This document shows, in pieces, positions 18,541 to 25,849 of a DNA stretch of 64,000 bases. The stretch covers positions 2,728,001 through 2,792,000 of the forward strand of contig NZ_CP113977.2 in the NCBI RefSeq assembly GCF_026870175.2, written 5' to 3'. Every line of letters starts with the position of its first letter. The first letter of the stretch is position 1. A program made the translations under genes and the position numbers. The notes below the pieces were generated by a model. The model was given only the letters and a program-made list of their open reading frames with translations, made no database searches and had not been told where the DNA came from. The DNA comes from Flavobacterium aestivum (lineage in GTDB: Bacteria; Bacteroidota; Bacteroidia; Flavobacteriales; Flavobacteriaceae).

Positions 18541-20046
18541 TTATATAGCAGCTGTATTTTGTGCAGTGCTTGCTCCTGGCCATAAAACTTGAGCCCCTAC
18601 TACGTATGCCAATTGTGCTGTTGCAGATATTGGAGTTGTATTTCCAACAGGTGTCATAGTTATAGTCACAGTTTGTTTTTGGCTATCTTGTGATGTTACA
18701 CATTTGTAGTAAGATTGAGATCCTCCACCTAGAGGAATTCCTAAGAATGATACTCCCCAGCTTGAGTTTTCTTTAAATACAGATTGGAATGCAGAATAAT
18801 CAGCAGTACTGTATGTCAAACTAATTATAGGTTGTTGACTGATCATTAATCTTGATAAAGTTCCAAAATTTCCATTTACGCCGAAGTTATAACTTGGTGT
18901 AGGAGAGAATTGATAACCACTTTGATCTGGAGTTGGATTAGCAGCATCTTGAATTGGATCTGGATTCCACCATCCGGCACCTGTTGAGATATCATAAGAA
19001 CTTGGTTTAGGAGTAACGGTTGTAACTCCATTAAAAATCATACTTACAGTGCAAGTTGTCAAGCTTGATGCAAAATCATACATGTTGTAACTTACCCCAC
19101 CACTTGCGTGAAAGCCTAAGAAAAAGTTTGAGCTGCCAATAGAAGCTCTTCCTGATGCAGAAACTTGTACTTCAGTTGATGAATAGTTTAATACATCTAA
19201 ACTAACAGAAAAACTTCTTCCTGTACCTGAAGCAGGCAAAAGATTATTTTGGATCACAGCAGTAGATTCAGCTATATCAATTCTAGGTACAATTTGAGTT
19301 GCACCAAGATTGCTAATAGTTTGCATAAATCCAGGTTGTACGCTAGTAGGTTTTATTGCTGGATTTACATTGTTTCTCGTTTGATTTAATTGATTATTAA
19401 AACTCACAACAGCATTTTGAATATTTGCTACTGAACTTGAATTTCCTAAATAAGTCATCAAATCATTTACTACCGTATCACCCCCAATTGGAATATTTGG
19501 TAATAAAGCAAGAGGATTGGTACTATTTCTAAATTGAGAAAGAGTAAGTCCTGGATTTCCCCAGCCAATTACCTGAGTCATTATATAATTTAATTGTGCT
19601 GTTTGTGTACTACCAACTGTAGATGGGAATTGCCCAAAAGCAGCAATCCAATCTGTTATTGTAGTATTTACAGTAGCTGCATTTGCTAAGTTTGCAGCAT
19701 TTAATTTAGCAGCATCTTGAGTACCCAATACGTATGCTGTAGATAGCAAAACATTGTAGTAAGAAGTGGTCAAAGCACTACCATTAGTGCCTACATAATC
19801 TCTTTGATAAGCGAATATATTGTTTAACCAGATGTAGGTTGCTTCTACAAAGTTTGTACCTGATTGCCAAAACCAAGGAAAGTCTCCAATAGAAGCTTCG
19901 TTAACTGGGATTAGATTTGGCATGTTTAATGCAGTTGCTACTGGTGCAGCTCCAATTTGAATCTGATCAAAGACCAAACTTGCTAAATCGGATGTAGAAA
20001 TTGCTTCTAATTCTAAAACATCATTTTTTGGGGTTACGTTGTTCAT
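18541..20046 (-). CDS. Conserved-looking hypothetical protein, 501 aa, no signal peptide
   Basis: I do not recognise this protein. It starts MNNVTPKNDVLELEAISTSD, with no signal peptide and no TM segment. Residues 1 to about 230 look helical and are rich in Asn/Ala/Thr, with a Trp/Tyr-rich patch (PWFWQSG, EATYIWLNN). Residues of about 245 to 500 look beta-rich with many Ser/Thr/Gly strands (SGRASIGSSNFFLGFHASGG, WGVSFLGIPLGGGSQSYYKC). A helical N-half followed by an amphipathic beta C-half is a layout seen in some pore-forming or capsid-like proteins, but that is only a resemblance. The gene is isolated, with its own promoter candidate and a strong terminator. Base composition is similar to its neighbours. 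Confidence 0.6.
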   Translation of the reverse strand: MNNVTPKNDVLELEAISTSDLASLVFDQIQIGAAPVATALNMPNLIPVNEASIGDFPWFWQSGTNFVEATYIWLNNIFAYQRDYVGTNGSALTTSYYNVLLSTAYVLGTQDAAKLNAANLANAATVNTTITDWIAAFGQFPSTVGSTQTAQLNYIMTQVIGWGNPGLTLSQFRNSTNPLALLPNIPIGGDTVVNDLMTYLGNSSSVANIQNAVVSFNNQLNQTRNNVNPAIKPTSVQPGFMQTISNLGATQIVPRIDIAESTAVIQNNLLPASGTGRSFSVSLDVLNYSSTEVQVSASGRASIGSSNFFLGFHASGGVSYNMYDFASSLTTCTVSMIFNGVTTVTPKPSSYDISTGAGWWNPDPIQDAANPTPDQSGYQFSPTPSYNFGVNGNFGTLSRLMISQQPIISLTYSTADYSAFQSVFKENSSWGVSFLGIPLGGGSQSYYKCVTSQDSQKQTVTITMTPVGNTTPISATAQLAYVVGAQVLWPGASTAQNTAAI

Positions 20047-20115
20047 ATTTTTTTTTGTTTAGTATTTACCTACTCTGTAAGCTTTTCGGATACCGCTTGT
20101 TATAAATTAACATCT

Positions 20116-20123
20116 CAAATTTA
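20116..20123 (-). promoter_or_regulatory. Candidate -7 element of the 501-aa gene
   Basis: TAAATTTG on the minus strand fits TAnnTTTG and lies about 70 bases upstream of the ATG at 20046. No clear TTG -33 box was found at normal spacing, so the assignment is tentative. Confidence 0.4.
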
Positions 20124-20562
20124 TAAAATCAGTATGTGGAAAAATTACGTAAAAATACCTGTTTTTGTGTTTTAAATTGTTGTTTTTTAGTGTTTTATGT
20201 TTTTTATTGAAGCTGCTAGGTTATTGATTTGAATTTAAAAAGTTCAAAAAAAGTTAGGTAAGATTAACGCAGTTCTGTATGTTTTTTAAGAAAAACCCTG
20301 TTTTTTTTTGAAGTGTAGATAGAAATGTGGGTTGGAAGATTGTCGTTCAAAAATGCTAATATTATATTCTTGAATTTATGCTAAAGTGGTTTATGTAATT
20401 GTGATGATGGCATGAAAAAGGTTTGAATAAGAATTTAGCATGAAGGAGGTAATTTGTTATTTAGTTGAGTAATTAAAAAGGTTTGCCTCTAATATTTGAC
20501 GAAATCGTTATAAATCGAACAAAAAACCTCGGAATTTAAACTTTAAACAAAACTTTATTCCT

Positions 20563-20570
20563 TAATTTTG
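20563..20570 (+). promoter_or_regulatory. Candidate -7 element of lpdA
   Basis: TAATTTTG is an exact TAnnTTTG match 29 bases upstream of the lpdA ATG. The start codon region (ACACACATTACT-ATG) has no Shine-Dalgarno sequence, as is common in this phylum. No convincing -33 TTG was seen. Confidence 0.45.
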
Positions 20571-20599
20571 CAGCACTAAAAATAAAAACACACATTACT

Positions 20600-22003
20600 A
20601 TGAGTTCATTTGACGTAGTTATTATAGGTTCTGGGCCTGGCGGATATGTTTCGGCTATTCGTTGCGCGCAATTAGGTTTCAAAACAGCCATTATAGAAAA
20701 ATATTCCACTTTAGGAGGAACTTGCTTAAATGTTGGATGTATTCCATCAAAAGCATTATTGTCTTCTTCACATCATTATGCAGAAATTAAGCATTTTGCA
20801 GATCATGGAATTGAGCTTTCAGGAGATGTAAAAGTAAATTTAGAGAAAATGATTGCCCGCAAAAAAAGTGTGGTAGATCAAACTTCTGGAGGGATTAATT
20901 TCTTGATGGATAAAAATAAAATTACAGTTTACAATGGTTTAGGATCTTTTGTTGATGCAACACATGTTGCTATTGCTAAAGCTGACGGAACATCAGAAAC
21001 TATTGAAGGTAAAAACATCATTATTGCAACGGGTTCAAAACCATCTTCTTTGCCTTTTATCAAAATAGACAAAGAAAGAATCATTACTTCAACTGAAGCA
21101 TTAGCTCTTAAAGAAGTTCCAAAACACTTAATCATTATTGGTGGTGGTGTTATCGGTATCGAGTTAGGTCAAGTATATTTACGATTAGGAGCGCAAGTTT
21201 CGGTTGTAGAATTCATGGATAGAATTGTTCCGGGAATGGATGGAGCACTGTCTAAAGAGTTGACTAAAGTATTGAAAAAACAAGGAATGAAATTCTACGT
21301 TTCGCATAAAGTGAAATCTGTAGAAAGAAACGGAGATGCAGTAACTGTTCAGGCTGAAAATGCCAAAGGTGAAACAATTACTTTAGAAGGAGATTATTCA
21401 TTGGTTTCTGTAGGTCGTCGTCCGTATACAGATGGATTGAATGCTGATAAAGCAGGAGTTAAAATTTCTGATAGAGGACAAGTAGAAGTAAATGATCATT
21501 TACAAACTTCGGCTTCTAATATTTATGCAATTGGAGATGTGGTTCGTGGAGCTATGTTGGCACACAAAGCTGAAGAAGAAGGAACAATGGTTGCTGAAAT
21601 CTTAGCGGGTCAAAAACCACATATTGATTATAACTTAATCCCAGGTGTAGTTTATACTTGGCCTGAGGTTGCTGCTGTTGGGCAAACAGAGGAGCAATTA
21701 AAAGCGTCTGGTGTTGAGTATAAAGTGGGAAGTTTCCCTTTCAAAGCCTTAGGACGTGCTCGTGCGAGTGGAGATCTTGACGGATTTGTAAAAATTCTTG
21801 CTGATGCAAAAACTGATGAAGTTCTTGGAGTACACATGATTGGTGCCAGAACGGCTGATTTGATTGCTGAAGCAGTTACTGCAATGGAATTTAAAGCATC
21901 TGCAGAAGATATTTCTAGAATGTCACATGCACACCCAACTTTTGCGGAAGCAATAAAAGAAGCAGCATTGGCAGCTACAGATAATAGAGCTTTACACGTA
22001 TAG
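20600..22003 (+). CDS. lpdA: Dihydrolipoyl dehydrogenase (E3)
   Basis: This FAD-dependent enzyme reoxidises dihydrolipoamide of the 2-oxo-acid dehydrogenase complexes and passes electrons to NAD+. The 467-aa length is standard. The FAD site GSGPGG lies at residues 10-15, the redox disulfide GGTCLNVGCIPSK has Cys42 and Cys47, and the NAD site IIGGGVIGIELG lies near 190. The second FAD motif is NIYAIGDVV, and the C-terminal catalytic pair His445/Glu450 sits in HAHPTFAEA. The gene stands alone rather than with pyruvate or oxoglutarate dehydrogenase genes, so it probably serves several complexes. A strong stem-loop terminator follows. Confidence 0.96.
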   Translation: MSSFDVVIIGSGPGGYVSAIRCAQLGFKTAIIEKYSTLGGTCLNVGCIPSKALLSSSHHYAEIKHFADHGIELSGDVKVNLEKMIARKKSVVDQTSGGINFLMDKNKITVYNGLGSFVDATHVAIAKADGTSETIEGKNIIIATGSKPSSLPFIKIDKERIITSTEALALKEVPKHLIIIGGGVIGIELGQVYLRLGAQVSVVEFMDRIVPGMDGALSKELTKVLKKQGMKFYVSHKVKSVERNGDAVTVQAENAKGETITLEGDYSLVSVGRRPYTDGLNADKAGVKISDRGQVEVNDHLQTSASNIYAIGDVVRGAMLAHKAEEEGTMVAEILAGQKPHIDYNLIPGVVYTWPEVAAVGQTEEQLKASGVEYKVGSFPFKALGRARASGDLDGFVKILADAKTDEVLGVHMIGARTADLIAEAVTAMEFKASAEDISRMSHAHPTFAEAIKEAALAATDNRALHV

Positions 22004-22023
22004 TTTTAAGTTTTTTAAAATAT

Positions 22024-22061
22024 AAACCCCGTCTCGTTATAAAAATGAGGCGGGGTTTTTG
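22024..22061. terminator. Bidirectional terminator between lpdA and doxX-like gene
   Basis: AAACCCCGTCTC (22024-22035) pairs with GAGGCGGGGTTT (22047-22058) with one G-U pair and is followed by T-rich sequence. It lies between convergent genes and can serve both. Confidence 0.85.
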
Positions 22062-22078
22062 TTTGAACAGAAAAGTCA

Positions 22079-22453
22079 TTATGCAACAAATAATCCTTTA
22101 TAACTATCCCATTTACTATAAATCAAAAACAGATTTCCTAATATCATGAATGAAGCAAGAGGAATGCCTTCCGGAGCTAGAAAAATGTGTGTAAAAATGA
22201 TATTGACCGTAATAGGCATTAATAGAATATAGGTTAGTCTGTTGAATTTCCCGGTAATGAATGACAATCCACAAGTGAATTCAATTGTTTTGACTAAAGG
22301 CATTAAATAACCGGAAGCTTTTATTCCATCATTGAATAGTTTCATATTTCCAGTCAAAACAGGTTCTGGGAATAAATTTAGAAAATAGCTTATTGAAGCA
22401 AAAAGCAGCAAAAGCCCAATTAATGAGCGGATAATGATAGTGGCAATTTTCAT
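22079..22453 (-). CDS. DoxX-like four-TM membrane protein
   Basis: This 124-aa integral inner-membrane protein has four predicted hydrophobic segments. The first starts at residue 6 (IIIRSLIGLLLLFASISYF), and the others include a segment around KTIEFTCGLSFITGKF and a C-terminal ILGNLFLIYSKWDSYKGLFVA. The pattern fits the DoxX/SURF4-like superfamily, whose roles are mostly undefined (some members are linked to redox stress). A paralogue of equal length lies 296 bases away on the same strand, separated by a terminator, so this is a local duplication of two independently transcribed genes. Confidence 0.72.
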   Translation of the reverse strand: MKIATIIIRSLIGLLLLFASISYFLNLFPEPVLTGNMKLFNDGIKASGYLMPLVKTIEFTCGLSFITGKFNRLTYILLMPITVNIIFTHIFLAPEGIPLASFMILGNLFLIYSKWDSYKGLFVA

Positions 22454-22499
22454 AGTTTTAATTTTTTAAGGTTTTGTTTAATAGTAAATTGGTTTACTT

Positions 22500-22507
22500 C
22501 AAAAATA
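22500..22507 (-). promoter_or_regulatory. Candidate -7 element of the first doxX-like gene
   Basis: TATTTTTG on the minus strand lies 46 bases upstream of the ATG at 22453 and fits TAnnTTTG. No TTG box was seen at normal spacing. Confidence 0.35.
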
Positions 22508-22689
22508 ATTATTTTTTTACAATTTATAATAAAAGAAGTTGATATGCAGTATTTTAGAATATTGCAAAAATGTTCAGCTTTTATGGAATAGATATAGTAG
22601 GGGTAAGAGTAACAAGTTATAGGGCTTGCTTGTGTAAGTGAAATGTATTAGTAAAAAGAACTTAATGAGTAGTGATATCTGTTATAATA

Positions 22690-22726
22690 TAAAACCCATC
22701 CCTTTTTAGCAAAGAGACGGGTTTTT
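22690..22726 (-). terminator. Terminator of the second doxX-like gene
   Basis: AAAACCC and GGGTTTT arms flank a loop with a partly paired GTC/CTC extension. The hairpin lies just past the stop codon of the leftward 124-aa gene and is followed by T residues on the minus strand. Confidence 0.65.
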
Positions 22727-22749
22727 ATGTTTGGATTTGGTATTATAAA

Positions 22750-23124
22750 TTAGGCAATAAATAGACCTTTGTAATTTTTCCAGTATTTGTAAATCAAAAA
22801 TAAGTTACCAAGAAAAACAAATATTGCAAGAGGTAATCCATTTGTATTTACAAAAAAATTAAAAAACAAAATGTTAGTACTAACAGGTAAAACCACAATA
22901 TTGGATAATGTAACATATCGACCACTAATATAGGAGAGACCGCATAGGAACTCGACCGTTTTTACCATGGGCATTAAATAAACAGAAGAGATTAAACCAA
23001 TCTGTATAGCCTTAAAATCTCCAGCGCTAGCATAGTCGGGCAATAAGTTAAAAAAATAAGCTATCGACACAAAAATTAGTACAAGACCAATTAAAGTTCT
23101 TACAAGGATTGTTGCAACGTTCAT
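22750..23124 (-). CDS. DoxX-like four-TM membrane protein, paralogue
   Basis: This 124-aa membrane protein is clearly paralogous to the one at 22079-22453. It has the same length, the shared N-terminus (ATI/LVRTLIGL), the shared central VYLMPMVKTVEFLCGLSYISG and the shared end FLGNLFLIYKYWKNYKGLFIA. Four TM segments are predicted. It belongs with the DoxX-like superfamily. It has its own leader with a 9-bp inverted repeat and its own terminator, so the pair may be regulated differently. Substrate or partner is not evident. Confidence 0.72.
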   Translation of the reverse strand: MNVATILVRTLIGLVLIFVSIAYFFNLLPDYASAGDFKAIQIGLISSVYLMPMVKTVEFLCGLSYISGRYVTLSNIVVLPVSTNILFFNFFVNTNGLPLAIFVFLGNLFLIYKYWKNYKGLFIA

Positions 23125-23208
23125 GATTAAAAGGTTTTTAGAGGTTAAATATTCAGTTAACTATTTAAGGTTTTTTGTGAATAATTATCTTTTTTCCATT
23201 TAACATTG

Positions 23209-23233
23209 ATAGTTTTCTAAGTAGGAAAACTAT
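23209..23233. promoter_or_regulatory. Inverted repeat in the leader of the second doxX-like gene
   Basis: ATAGTTTTC (23209-23217) and GAAAACTAT (23225-23233) form a perfect 9-bp inverted repeat with a 7-base centre. It lies about 85 bases upstream of the ATG and just downstream of a -7 candidate, so it would be near the transcription start. It could be an operator or an RNA hairpin. Confidence 0.45.
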
Positions 23234-23247
23234 GTTCATTACACTAA

Positions 23248-23255
23248 CAAATATA
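23248..23255 (-). promoter_or_regulatory. Candidate -7 element of the second doxX-like gene
   Basis: TATATTTG on the minus strand is an exact TAnnTTTG match 124 bases upstream of the ATG. Transcription would start next to the inverted repeat at 23209-23233. No -33 box is clear. Confidence 0.35.
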
Positions 23256-23374
23256 GTTAAAATTGTTCGAAGTTTAGTCGTTTATTGGTTTTTATTTTAG
23301 CCTTTTATTGCAATAGTTGTATGATTTATAGGTAATTAGTTGTGGTTTGTCCCTTTTGTAAAGCAAACGTGGCT

Positions 23375-24265
23375 TTATTTTTTGAAATACTTTTTATAAA
23401 GGAAGAATCCGCCAATAGTAATAAATAGTAACCACCAAATTTCAAATAGAAAAACAATTATATCTTGTAATACATACCAACCGGTTTTTAAAGAATCAAG
23501 TATACGTATTCCAATATTGGGCTTGTAATAATTATAATCTTGTGTATTGGCAACCATTTCTTGTTTGACTGACTCGCGTTGGTAAATCTGAATGGTTAGG
23601 GTACTAAAATTTACTTGATCCTGAATAGACAGATTTTCTAGTTTAGAATTGTCATTTTGCTCTTTTTGGGTAGCTAATTTAGTTTCGGCATCTATAATGT
23701 CGTTAATTTTTTTTCCTTTCGTATCAATTGCTTTTTCTATTCTTTTCTCATTGTTGCTGCTTCTTTTTTGAGAAAGTTGATTTGAAAGTATTTTCAAAGA
23801 AACATCATCAGCCTTTATAATACGAAAATCTAAAAAATCAATTTGTTTAGCGATGGATTTAATAACAGTATCAAGACGTTTATTGGGAACCCGAATGGTA
23901 ATATTGTTTTCTACACTGTATCGGGTAGTTTCAAGAGTACTGTCTAGACTGACTTTGGTTTCAAATTTATCAATAATATTGCTTTGTAAATTGGTATAAG
24001 TAACAAAACCATCAAACTTGTTGGTAATGTTTTCAATTGCATAGGTAGATTGGGTTACATTTTTAACTTTGAATTTTAAGTCGGCTGTACGAATAAATTT
24101 TCGGGTACTGCCTTCTTTTTCAACTGCAGCGGAGGAAGAAATAGTATCGCTTGCTGTTGCAATGGCAGCATCGGCTATTTCTTCGCCGGCTTCGCTTTTT
24201 TTGCAGCTAATTAGTACAGTAATAACTGTTAATAAGGTTAAACATCGTTTTGCAATTTTGATCAT
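23375..24265 (-). CDS. DUF4349-type lipoprotein
   Basis: This 296-aa protein has a lipobox (LISC, Cys21), so it is probably membrane-anchored at its N-terminus. A central region of about residues 55 to 240 contains the DUF4349 pattern. It starts RKFIRTADLKFKVKNV and YAIENI, has the FVTYTNLQ strand, then IRVPNKRLDTVIKSI, a coiled-coil (NQLSQKRSSNNEKRIEKAI) and FSTLTIQIYQRE. A C-terminal TM helix (about 262-290, WWLLFITIGGFFLYKKYFKK) ends in basic residues. DUF4349 proteins are widespread with no settled function. The gene is a single transcription unit divergent from pabB. Confidence 0.82.
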   Translation of the reverse strand: MIKIAKRCLTLLTVITVLISCKKSEAGEEIADAAIATASDTISSSAAVEKEGSTRKFIRTADLKFKVKNVTQSTYAIENITNKFDGFVTYTNLQSNIIDKFETKVSLDSTLETTRYSVENNITIRVPNKRLDTVIKSIAKQIDFLDFRIIKADDVSLKILSNQLSQKRSSNNEKRIEKAIDTKGKKINDIIDAETKLATQKEQNDNSKLENLSIQDQVNFSTLTIQIYQRESVKQEMVANTQDYNYYKPNIGIRILDSLKTGWYVLQDIIVFLFEIWWLLFITIGGFFLYKKYFKK

Positions 24266-24329
24266 AAATTTGGTTTTAAGAGTTGATGATTGATTTTCTT
24301 TTTTTGGATTTCAAGCTTGAATTTGAAAG

Positions 24330-24337
24330 CAAAAATA
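24330..24337 (-). promoter_or_regulatory. Candidate -7 element of the DUF4349 gene
   Basis: TATTTTTG on the minus strand lies 64 bases upstream of the ATG at 24265. It matches TAnnTTTG but lacks an obvious -33 box. Confidence 0.4.
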
Positions 24338-24406
24338 TAAGATTTTAGTAGGAAATATTTCTTTTAATATTAATTTAACTAAGCCCCAGTTTTGTACTGT
24401 ATCTTC

Positions 24407-24437
24407 TTGAGAAGCGAATTTTTTTATTGTAATTTTG
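24407..24437 (+). promoter_or_regulatory. Promoter of pabB
   Basis: TTG (24407-24409), a 20-base spacer and TAATTTTG (24430-24437) match the Bacteroidota promoter well. The predicted transcription start is near 24444, only about 17 bases before the TTG start codon. This supports that start and a very short leader. Confidence 0.6.
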
Positions 24438-24460
24438 AAGCTCATAAAAAAGTTTAATTT

Positions 24461-25747
24461 TTGAGAACTTCCATTTACAAAAACATAGAAGAGCCTTTGC
24501 GGTTCAAGCAACAGCTAGTCGCTTGGGGACAACAATTTCGCGAAATAACTTTTCTGGATAGTAATTCATTTTCTGACGCATTTTCGAATTTCGATTGTGT
24601 ATTGGCTGTAGATGCTTTTACATCCATAAAAACCGATTACCATAATGCTTTTGAGGACTTAAAGCAATACCAGCAAACAACCAAGGATTGGTTGTTTGGT
24701 TATCTGTCTTATGATTTGAAAAATGATGTAGAGCATTTACAATCGAATAATCATGATGGATTAAATTTCCCTGATGTATACTTTTTTCAACCCAAAAAGT
24801 TGTTTTTTCTGAAAGGAAACCAGCTCGAAATTCAATACCTAAACATGTGTGATGATGAGGTTGATGATGATTTTGAGGAGATCAGGAATTATGTCCTGAG
24901 TATTGACGTTACAACGAATTCAATTGCGGTGAAACAACGAATTATCAAGCAAAATTATCTTGATAAAGTTTCAAAGTTATTAGAGCATATTCATAAGGGA
25001 GATATTTATGAAGCTAATTTTTGCATGGAGTTTTATGCTGAAAAAGCTATAATAAATCCTTTGGAAAAATTCTTGAAACTCAATGAAATTTCCCAAGCTC
25101 CATTTACTGTGTTTCTCAAGAATAATAAACAATTTTTGCTTTCTGCTTCGCCGGAGCGGTATTTAAAGAAAGAAGGTGAAGATTTAATTTCCCAACCCAT
25201 AAAAGGAACTGCCAAACGATTTTTGGATCCTGTAGAAGATGAGAAATCTAAAACTAATTTAGCTCAAGATCCCAAAGAACGAGCCGAAAATATTATGATA
25301 ACAGATTTGGTTCGAAATGATTTGTCTCGAACTGCCCAAAAAGCTACAGTTGTTGTAAAAGAGCTTTGCGGAATCTATTCTTTCTTGCAAGTGCACCAAA
25401 TGATTTCTACGATAGCGTCAAAAATTGACTCTCGATATTCGGCGGTTGATGCTCTTAGAACAACTTTTCCTATGGGAAGTATGACGGGAGCACCAAAATT
25501 ATCTGCCATGGAAATCATCGAAGAACTTGAGGAATCTAAAAGAGGTTTATACAGTGGGGCAGTGGGCTACTTTTCGCCTTATGGAGATTTTGATTTTAAT
25601 GTAGTGATTCGTAGTATTTTGTATAATCAAGAAAATCAATATGTCTCTTTTTCTGTAGGGAGTGCGATAACTTCATTGTCTATTCCTGAAAAAGAATATG
25701 AAGAATGTTTGCTTAAAGCCAAAGCAATGCTTGAGGTATTGAAATAA
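24461..25747 (+). CDS. pabB: Aminodeoxychorismate synthase component I
   Basis: This chorismate-utilising enzyme makes 4-amino-4-deoxychorismate for folate synthesis, with a PabA-type glutaminase partner that is not in this window. The 428-aa length and the C-terminal chorismate-binding domain (from about residue 160) are typical. Residue Lys248 in PIKGT is the lysine that distinguishes PabB from anthranilate synthase TrpE, which has Ala there. Other core motifs are SASPERYL, ENIMITDLVRNDLSR, TTFPMGSMTGAPK and GLYSGAVGYFSP. The start is a TTG at 24461; no ATG fits, and the promoter ends just before it. A strong terminator follows. Confidence 0.9.
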   Translation: MRTSIYKNIEEPLRFKQQLVAWGQQFREITFLDSNSFSDAFSNFDCVLAVDAFTSIKTDYHNAFEDLKQYQQTTKDWLFGYLSYDLKNDVEHLQSNNHDGLNFPDVYFFQPKKLFFLKGNQLEIQYLNMCDDEVDDDFEEIRNYVLSIDVTTNSIAVKQRIIKQNYLDKVSKLLEHIHKGDIYEANFCMEFYAEKAIINPLEKFLKLNEISQAPFTVFLKNNKQFLLSASPERYLKKEGEDLISQPIKGTAKRFLDPVEDEKSKTNLAQDPKERAENIMITDLVRNDLSRTAQKATVVVKELCGIYSFLQVHQMISTIASKIDSRYSAVDALRTTFPMGSMTGAPKLSAMEIIEELEESKRGLYSGAVGYFSPYGDFDFNVVIRSILYNQENQYVSFSVGSAITSLSIPEKEYEECLLKAKAMLEVLK

Positions 25748-25790
25748 TATAGATTGTAGGATTCTGAGATAAAATTATAATTTAAAAAGA

Positions 25791-25826
25791 CAAAGCCACC
25801 TCAATAGTATGAGGTGGCTTTGTTTT
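25791..25826. terminator. Bidirectional terminator, pabB / 3673-aa adhesin
   Basis: A perfect 13-bp inverted repeat (CAAAGCCACCTCA at 25791-25803, complement at 25810-25822, 6-base loop) is followed by T-rich DNA on the plus strand. It lies between convergent genes. Confidence 0.9.
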
Positions 25827-25849
25827 AATTATTAGTGTTAAAAATTACT

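Larger units (their letters stand above)
20047..20599. other. Divergent intergenic region, 553 bp
   Basis: This AT-rich spacer separates the leftward 501-aa gene from the rightward lipoamide dehydrogenase gene. Apart from the two promoter candidates at 20116-20123 (minus) and 20563-20570 (plus), nothing recognisable was found. Confidence 0.55.

Noticed and set aside
24311..24511. 66-codon minus-strand frame overlapping the pabB start
   Set aside because: It overlaps pabB and its promoter and has no protein-like pattern.
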